Positions 59,609 to 64,000 of a DNA stretch of 64,000 bases are shown here, one piece after another. A program made the translations under genes and the position numbers. The stretch's first letter is position 1. Each line of letters begins with the position of its first letter. The stretch comes from Phycisphaerales bacterium PN19_bin_20 (GTDB taxonomy: Bacteria; Planctomycetota; Phycisphaerae; Phycisphaerales; UBA1924). A model generated the notes under the pieces. The model searched no databases, was not told the origin of the DNA, and was given only the letters and a program-made list of their open reading frames with translations. Location: NCBI GenBank assembly GCA_021173225.1, contig JAJOLK010000018.1:1-64000 (forward strand), written 5' to 3'.

Positions 59609-60101
59609 TTACTGAAACGGATACTGAATTGTCGGCACTTCCTGCACGCCGCAATGAGTCATGAACTCACGGAGCGCAAGCACGAGGTCCGTGGTTTCCT
59701 TCAAGCCAACGATATTCGCGGGGACGGCCCAGCGGTCTTCGTAGCCTTCGACATAGAGGTGGTAGTGCGGGCACGAAACGGTGACCCCGTTGTAAGGCGC
59801 GAGCATCGGCAGCGGCGGGTTCGTCACGGTCGGGTTGGTGTGTGGCGGACCATCGATGTCAAGCCTCGCCAAGACATCGACGACCCTGTGTACCGCTCCA
59901 GATACGTGCATTTGGTGAGCTTGATCCTGCCACGCCGGTTCGCGTCGATCAAAAAAGCCGTCCGACCATCCAGCGATTCGAGCGCGAACGTCATCCCCCG
60001 CCCGCACTGGGCATGGCAAACTTTGTCCGCGCGGGCTTGGTCAGCCGCTTGGGCATTATTCGCAGCAAGTCGGCCTCGGATTGGAGGAGGGGCGCAGACA
60101 T
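59609..60101 (-). pseudogene. DUF6978 family gene, two frame breaks
   Basis: Three reading frames follow one another. From ATG 60101: LLQSEADLLRIMPKRLTKPARTKFAMPSAGGG. Then MTFALESLDGRTAFLIDANRRGRIKLTKCTYLERYTG. Then VVDVLARLDIDGPPHTNP ... CPHYHLYVEGYEDRWAVP. Joined, they match the DUF6978 pattern (SEAD..L at the start, RGRI.L.K.TY, RLD.DGPPH.NP, CPH.H.Y.EGY..KWA.P). Each junction falls in a G run on the coding strand (59995-59999, GGGGG; 59884-59886, GGG); restoring one G at each gives a single 495-nt gene. Either two homopolymer errors or a real pseudogene. Confidence 0.8.
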
Positions 60102-60171
60102 TGACCGCGTAAGGATAACAGCCCACGGCCAGCTCAGAGGCCCGTGAGCCACACCCGGCGTATCATCCCCC

Positions 60172-60513
60172 ATGGCCGCGGGAAAGACGACCACACTGAC
60201 AACCATCGGCGGCGTGCGGGCCAGCAAGGCCGCTGCGGATGGTGCAACGACCGTGAGCCCTCGTGGTGAGCCGTCCGCGTCCAGCGTCGTGGTCGAGCGC
60301 GTTGAGCATGTGTTGAGCCTGATTCGCCCTGCCGTGCAGTCTGACGGCGGCGATCTGGAGCTGATCGAGGTCACCGGCACCGGCGTGGTCCGCATCCGCC
60401 TGCACGGGGCCTGCGTCGGCTGTCCGTCCAGCACCATCACGCTCAAGGCGGGCATCGAGCGCAACCTACGGCAGCACGTGCCAGAGGTCCGGTCGGTTGA
60501 AGCGGTTGAATGA
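60172..60513 (+). CDS. NifU C-terminal domain protein
   Basis: The 113-aa product is an Nfu-type iron-sulfur carrier with domain VEHVLSLIRPAVQSDGGDLELIEV and the cluster motif GACVGCPSSTITLKAGIE (CxxC). It transfers Fe-S clusters to target enzymes such as NadA. The N-terminal 40 residues are unconserved and low-complexity. ATG 60172. Confidence 0.92.
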   Translation: MAAGKTTTLTTIGGVRASKAAADGATTVSPRGEPSASSVVVERVEHVLSLIRPAVQSDGGDLELIEVTGTGVVRIRLHGACVGCPSSTITLKAGIERNLRQHVPEVRSVEAVE

Positions 60514-60618
60514 TCGATCGGTTTCTGCGGTGCCCAGAGCGGTGCCCAGAGCGATGAGCGCGCAGGCCCGGTAATGGGGCCCGGCAGTGGGGGCCAGCAG
60601 TAAAAGTTGTCGTCGCGC

Positions 60619-62133
60619 TCAGGCCGCGGATTGCTTGGGCATAAAGACCCGCAAGATGTTGCTGCCCGCACGCTGCGCGCTAGCTAGCGCCCGGCCCGCG
60701 GTGTCCATCACAGAGTCAAGGTTGCTAAAGCGGTCCCTTGTGGTGTTGTCCAGCGTCAGCAGCCCGGCAGAGACGGTCAATACCAGGTCGACTGCCAGCA
60801 GACCCACCGGCTTGACGCTCATCGTCGTTGCGGCGCAGTTGAGCTTGAACTGCTCGACTAGCCGCGTCGCCGCCAAGCGGTCAGCGCCGATCAGCAGCAC
60901 CCCGAACTGCCCGCGTTCCAGCGCGCAGATCACTGCGTTGGCCGAGCTCACGTGCTTCTTAAGCGCGTCGGCGAAGCGGACGAGCACCTCGTTGGCGTAA
61001 GGCTCGCCCTGGCTCTCTTCCATACCCGCAAACTCGTCAATGCTCAGCAGTGCCACGGAGTAAGGCCCGCCGCCGGCGGCGAACTGCTCGATGACCGCCA
61101 CTATGTTCTGGCTGAACACGACCCGACCGGCCATCCCCGCGATCGCCCCGCCAGTCCCCTCGGCACCCGCAGGCATTCCGTCGGCGGCGCTGGCCTGATC
61201 GCAGGGCGCGTCGTTGAGCGGGACGGTGATGGCCAGGAGCTGCTTGTTCGCCGTCGCCCGGACACTCTCGGGATCATTGAAGGCGGCCGTCTTGAGGTCC
61301 AACAGCTTGGCGACCTCCTTGGCCCCAACGGTGATCTTTTTCATCAGCTCGTCGGCGCGGCCCGGGGCGATCTGGAACCACTCCTGGGCCCGCGCGTAGT
61401 ACTTCTTGAGCACCAGCGCCGGCTCGGGGGTGATGAGCATGTCGGCGGCGATGTTGCCCAGTCCAACTGCGCGAGCCAGCTCGATGTAGTCTTGCGGCGC
61501 GCCCTGTGGACGCTCATGAAACTTGATGGGCATCGCCAGCTCGGGCGGAAGCTTCCAACGCCCCACCAGCATGGCCCCGACCTCGGGGTGCGAGAGCTCA
61601 AAGGCCGCCATCTCTTCTTTTACCAGCGAGCGGTGGTCGTCGCCGGCCCTCTCTAGAACCTCAACGTACTCGCCCTGCAGCGCTTCGTACAGCGCGATCA
61701 TGCCCACGTCCTGCAGCAGGCCGGCCAGGAAGCACTCTTCCTCGTACCCGATCTTTGTGTCGTGCGCGATGCACTTGGCCGCCACGCCCGAGAGCAGGCA
61801 GCGCCGCCAATACGTCGGGAAGTCAAACGCCGCCTGCGAACGACCTAGCGTGCTGACCAGCGAGAAACCTAGCGCCAGCGTTTTGACCGCCGACAGTCCC
61901 AGCATCACGATCGCCTGGTTGATGGTCGTGCACGGCTTGCTCAGCCCGTAGAACGAGCTGTTGACCGTCTTAAGCACCTTGCTCGCCAGCCCCTGATCGT
62001 TGGAGATCACTTCGGCGATCTCACGCATCGACGTGCTGGGCGAGCCGGTCAGCTCGATGACCCGCATAGCCACAGCGGGGAGGCTGGGGAGCCTCTCGCA
62101 GCGGAGCACGCGTTCGAGCACTTCTGGGTTCAT
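60619..62133 (-). CDS. HDOD domain protein with a degenerate GGDEF-like domain
   Basis: The 504-aa product starts with an HDOD domain (ERLPSLPAVAMRVIELTGSPSTSMREIAEVI; SSFYGLSKPCTTINQAIVMLGLSAVKTLALG). A C-terminal alpha/beta domain from ~340 has the shape of GGDEF (YSVALLSIDEFAGMEESQGE; ALERGQFGVLLIGADRLAA), but the signature reads LERGQF, so it is unlikely to make c-di-GMP. HDOD proteins are signalling adaptors. ATG 62133. Confidence 0.88.
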   Translation of the reverse strand: MNPEVLERVLRCERLPSLPAVAMRVIELTGSPSTSMREIAEVISNDQGLASKVLKTVNSSFYGLSKPCTTINQAIVMLGLSAVKTLALGFSLVSTLGRSQAAFDFPTYWRRCLLSGVAAKCIAHDTKIGYEEECFLAGLLQDVGMIALYEALQGEYVEVLERAGDDHRSLVKEEMAAFELSHPEVGAMLVGRWKLPPELAMPIKFHERPQGAPQDYIELARAVGLGNIAADMLITPEPALVLKKYYARAQEWFQIAPGRADELMKKITVGAKEVAKLLDLKTAAFNDPESVRATANKQLLAITVPLNDAPCDQASAADGMPAGAEGTGGAIAGMAGRVVFSQNIVAVIEQFAAGGGPYSVALLSIDEFAGMEESQGEPYANEVLVRFADALKKHVSSANAVICALERGQFGVLLIGADRLAATRLVEQFKLNCAATTMSVKPVGLLAVDLVLTVSAGLLTLDNTTRDRFSNLDSVMDTAGRALASAQRAGSNILRVFMPKQSAA

Positions 62134-62191
62134 GAGCTGGGCCGTTGCCTAATGGCCCAGAGGTATGGATCGTCGCGTCAGTCGCGGTACT

Positions 62192-62989
62192 TCACCCGAC
62201 CCGCCAACTTCCTGCGCCAGGAACCACCAATTTGGGCAGCAGGGTTCGGAGGCTGCTCGGGGCAGACCCCAGCAAATGGCAGATATAGGACGCAAGGAAG
62301 GCGTTTGCGCGGTCGATGTCTCGTCCTTGAACGCCCGAGAACGAAACCTGCATCGAGTCAGGATGGGCCACGGCGCGGATCGCCTCGATGGTCGCGGCCC
62401 GGACCGGCCACAAATCTGTGCCGCCGCGCGGCCGGCCAGCCCCCACGCCTTCGACGAGCTCGCCAAGCTCTGGTGAGAACGCCAGCACCAAGCCCGCTTT
62501 GTGGCCCTCGGGTGCCCCGCGCGGCGCCGCATCCAACCCCGGCCTAAACCCGCACCACAGCAGCAGTTGGTGCTGAAACCGCAGCAGCGCCAGCGGGAGA
62601 CTTCCAGGGTCGCTCAGGGCCCGCAGTAGCACCAGCAGCGCGTCAAAGAGCTCTGGATGGGCGTCGTGGTCATGCACCATCCGCTGCAGGCATTCGGCGG
62701 CGTACGCACCGGCGTAGTAAACCTCCAGGTGCGTGCGCAGCGCGGGAAAGGTCTCCTGCAGGTCCCATTCGACCAGCAGGTGTAAGTCGGTCTCGGTTTT
62801 GAGAATGAAAGTGGCCTCGCCCCGGGTCAAAAGCTCTACTCCACCCGAGTAAGGGGTGCCGGGGCGCCTGCTGCCTTTGGCCAGGGCGCGGAGGATGCCG
62901 TGGGTGCGTGTGAACAGCGCCAGGGTTTGGCTGGTCTCAGACCAATCCCAGTGACGGAGGCAGACCGCCTGATCGCTGGTGCGCGACAC
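62192..62989 (-). CDS. recO: DNA repair protein RecO
   Basis: The 265-aa product helps load RecA on SSB-coated DNA in the RecFOR pathway. It begins VSRTSDQAVCLRHWDWSETSQTLALFTRTHG, the usual RecO OB-fold start. The C-terminal helical domain has AECLQRMVHDHDAHPELFDAL and LALLRFQHQLLLWCGFRPGL. GTG 62989 is chosen; it is 21 bases from the divergent fabZ start. The family's zinc-finger cysteines are not all present. Confidence 0.9.
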   Translation of the reverse strand: MSRTSDQAVCLRHWDWSETSQTLALFTRTHGILRALAKGSRRPGTPYSGGVELLTRGEATFILKTETDLHLLVEWDLQETFPALRTHLEVYYAGAYAAECLQRMVHDHDAHPELFDALLVLLRALSDPGSLPLALLRFQHQLLLWCGFRPGLDAAPRGAPEGHKAGLVLAFSPELGELVEGVGAGRPRGGTDLWPVRAATIEAIRAVAHPDSMQVSFSGVQGRDIDRANAFLASYICHLLGSAPSSLRTLLPKLVVPGAGSWRVG

Positions 62990-63010
62990 GCGCTGAGCGT
63001 AGCGTTGGCG

Positions 63011-63400
63011 ATGCACCTGAGCCTTCTGGACCGCGTGATTGAGCGGAGTGAGACGCACATCGTGACGGTCAAGGGCGTGTCGAGCGCCGAAGAGTATCTG
63101 CAGGACCACTTCCCCGATTTTCCGGTGCTGCCGGGGGTCTTTATGATCGAGGCAATGGTCGCTGCGGCCCGCGAGCTGGTGGGCGAGCCGCGCCTGGTGC
63201 TCGGCTCGGTCCGGGCGGTCAAGTACGGGCGGTTTGTCCGCCCTGGCGAGACCCTCGTGGTTCGGGTTTCGCTGCTGAAGCGCGACGGGGCCAGCGTTGA
63301 GTTCAAGGGCGAGGCGGGCGTGCGCGGGGCCAATGGCGCGATGATCGAGGGGGCGACGGCGGTCTCGGGACGCTTCGTCTTGCGCCCGCTGACGGTGTGA
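63011..63400 (+). CDS. fabZ: FabZ-like 3-hydroxyacyl-ACP dehydratase
   Basis: The 129-aa hotdog-fold product removes water from 3-hydroxyacyl-ACP. The catalytic pair lies in DHFPDFPVLPGVFMIEAMVAAA (His ... Glu, as in FabZ). It also has RAVKYGRFVRPGETLVV. ATG 63011 follows the divergent recO start at once. It is the first of a rightward set (FabZ-like, ACP, dehydratase) like those used in planctomycete fatty-acid synthesis. Confidence 0.9.
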   Translation: MHLSLLDRVIERSETHIVTVKGVSSAEEYLQDHFPDFPVLPGVFMIEAMVAAARELVGEPRLVLGSVRAVKYGRFVRPGETLVVRVSLLKRDGASVEFKGEAGVRGANGAMIEGATAVSGRFVLRPLTV

Positions 63401-63564
63401 TCTGGTGACAAACGCGGGCAAGGCTGACTTGGTGTCTAGTGACGGCTAACATGGGCGCGGCTACGCCTCCCGGGGGCGTATCCAGGCGGGATCCCTCTCC
63501 GACCACGAGGGTGATTCCCAGGTTTGCCCGGCACCCACCCCCCAGCACGGTCGGAAGAGCACAC

Positions 63565-63948
63565 ATGACGCGCGATGAGATCTTGGGCAAGGTTCGGCAG
63601 GTGTTGGTCGATGCGCTCGCGGTTGACGACGACGAGGTGACGCCCACGGCGTCTCTGGTGCGTGACCTGGGCGCTGAGTCGATCGACTTTCTCGACATCG
63701 TCTTCCAGCTTGAGCAGGCCTTTGGGTTCAAGATCGCCAAGGGCGAGCTGTTCCCCGAGGGCGTCGGCCAGAACCCTCAGTTTGTGCAAGAGGGCAAGGT
63801 GACGTCCGAGGGGATTGCGACGCTGAAGCAGCGGTTGCCGCACGTTGACTTCGCGGACTTTGAGAAGGACCCGAAGGTTGGCAAGGTTGCGGAGCTGTTC
63901 ACGGTGGACACGCTGGTGAACTTCGTCTCGATGAAGCTCGACAAGTAG
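63565..63948 (+). CDS. Acyl carrier protein (extended)
   Basis: The 127-aa product starts MTRDEILGKVRQVLVDALAVDDDEVTPTASLVRDLGAESIDFLDIV; the Ser of ESID is the phosphopantetheine site. It is longer than a normal ACP (~80 aa) because of an inserted segment (GELFPEGVGQNPQFVQEG) and a second helical part. GGAAG is eight bases upstream of ATG 63565. Such extended ACPs beside FabZ/FabF occur in planctomycete clusters. Confidence 0.9.
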   Translation: MTRDEILGKVRQVLVDALAVDDDEVTPTASLVRDLGAESIDFLDIVFQLEQAFGFKIAKGELFPEGVGQNPQFVQEGKVTSEGIATLKQRLPHVDFADFEKDPKVGKVAELFTVDTLVNFVSMKLDK

Positions 63949-63972
63949 CGCTGCTGCGAGGTACGCTCGGCC

Positions 63973-64000
63973 ATGCGGTGGATGTGGATCGACAGGGTGG
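63973..64000 (+). CDS. 5' end of a FabZ-like dehydratase gene (partial)
   Basis: ATG 63973 opens MRWMWIDRV, and the window ends. Similar RWxWIDR starts are known for hydroxyacyl-ACP dehydratases next to ACPs in Planctomycetes. The call rests on nine residues and context. Confidence 0.5.

Noticed and set aside
60127..60171. Continuation of the DUF6978 gene further upstream
   Set aside because: Family match begins at MSAPLLQSEAD (ATG 60101); upstream residues are unrelated.

Overview
This is a GC-rich (roughly 70 percent by eye) bacterial chromosome segment of about 55 densely packed protein genes and one tRNA. The lineage is most likely Planctomycetota, probably class Phycisphaerae. That is an inference from several features together: a dockerin-like repeat ending in Gly-Cys on a secreted hydrolase, a PAP/transmembrane/Arg tail on a GDSL hydrolase, the alternative bacterial GlmU-type protein, PurN with a GGGRT nucleotide loop, ThyX as the visible thymidylate synthase, and a FabZ-ACP-dehydratase string. 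There is no rRNA, insertion sequence, prophage, integrase or CRISPR array. Apart from a low-GC two-gene insert near 58.8-60.1 kb this is ordinary chromosomal backbone.

Layout. 0-5.4 kb: the end of an unidentified gene, a fibronectin-III protein, and the leftward group serS - cytochrome c/PQQ sugar dehydrogenase - methyltransferase. 5.5-17.5 kb: gcvP, folC, dapA, a GDSL hydrolase followed by the GlmU-like protein, comB, an MFS exporter, and a zinc-ribbon membrane gene whose 5' end is out of frame. 17.6-22.6 kb: a rightward series with PilZ, hotdog thioesterase, purN, a TPR/HExxH/PDZ protein, a truncated small protein and thyX. 22.7-30.4 kb: polA, tRNA-Ser(CGA), the leftward ribH-nusB-ftsY operon and the rightward psd-pssA operon. 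30.4-39.6 kb: two small genes, nadA-pheA, a serine hydrolase, an EamA transporter, a DUF58 protein and a DUF1015 protein. 39.7-52.5 kb: a degenerate M16 protein next to an active M16 peptidase, fumC, DUF3467, a protease-like protein, an AstA-like acyltransferase, a Cys-rich pair, menG and an M48 lipoprotein. 52.5-64 kb: BtpA family, FtsQ-like protein, transaldolase-like aldolase, membrane M48 peptidase, lipoprotein, the DUF1828/DUF6978 insert, a NifU-domain protein, HDOD protein, recO, and the start of a fatty-acid cluster.

Functional themes. One-carbon metabolism is well represented within 17 kb (gcvP, folC, purN, thyX). Phosphatidylethanolamine synthesis is a two-gene operon (psd, pssA). 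Envelope proteolysis is over-represented: two M48 proteins, an M16 pair, an HExxH/PDZ protein and a protease-like protein lacking its triad.

The signals most worth following are these. (1) A strong GC-skew reversal near 15.7-16.5 kb that does not depend on gene direction. (2) An unusual density of unrelated 8-20 bp tandem arrays, both between genes and inside housekeeping enzymes. (3) A low-GC DUF6978 + DUF1828/1829 pair in which the first gene carries two one-base losses in G runs. (4) The degenerate/active M16 pair. (5) An FtsQ-like protein in a lineage thought to lack FtsZ.
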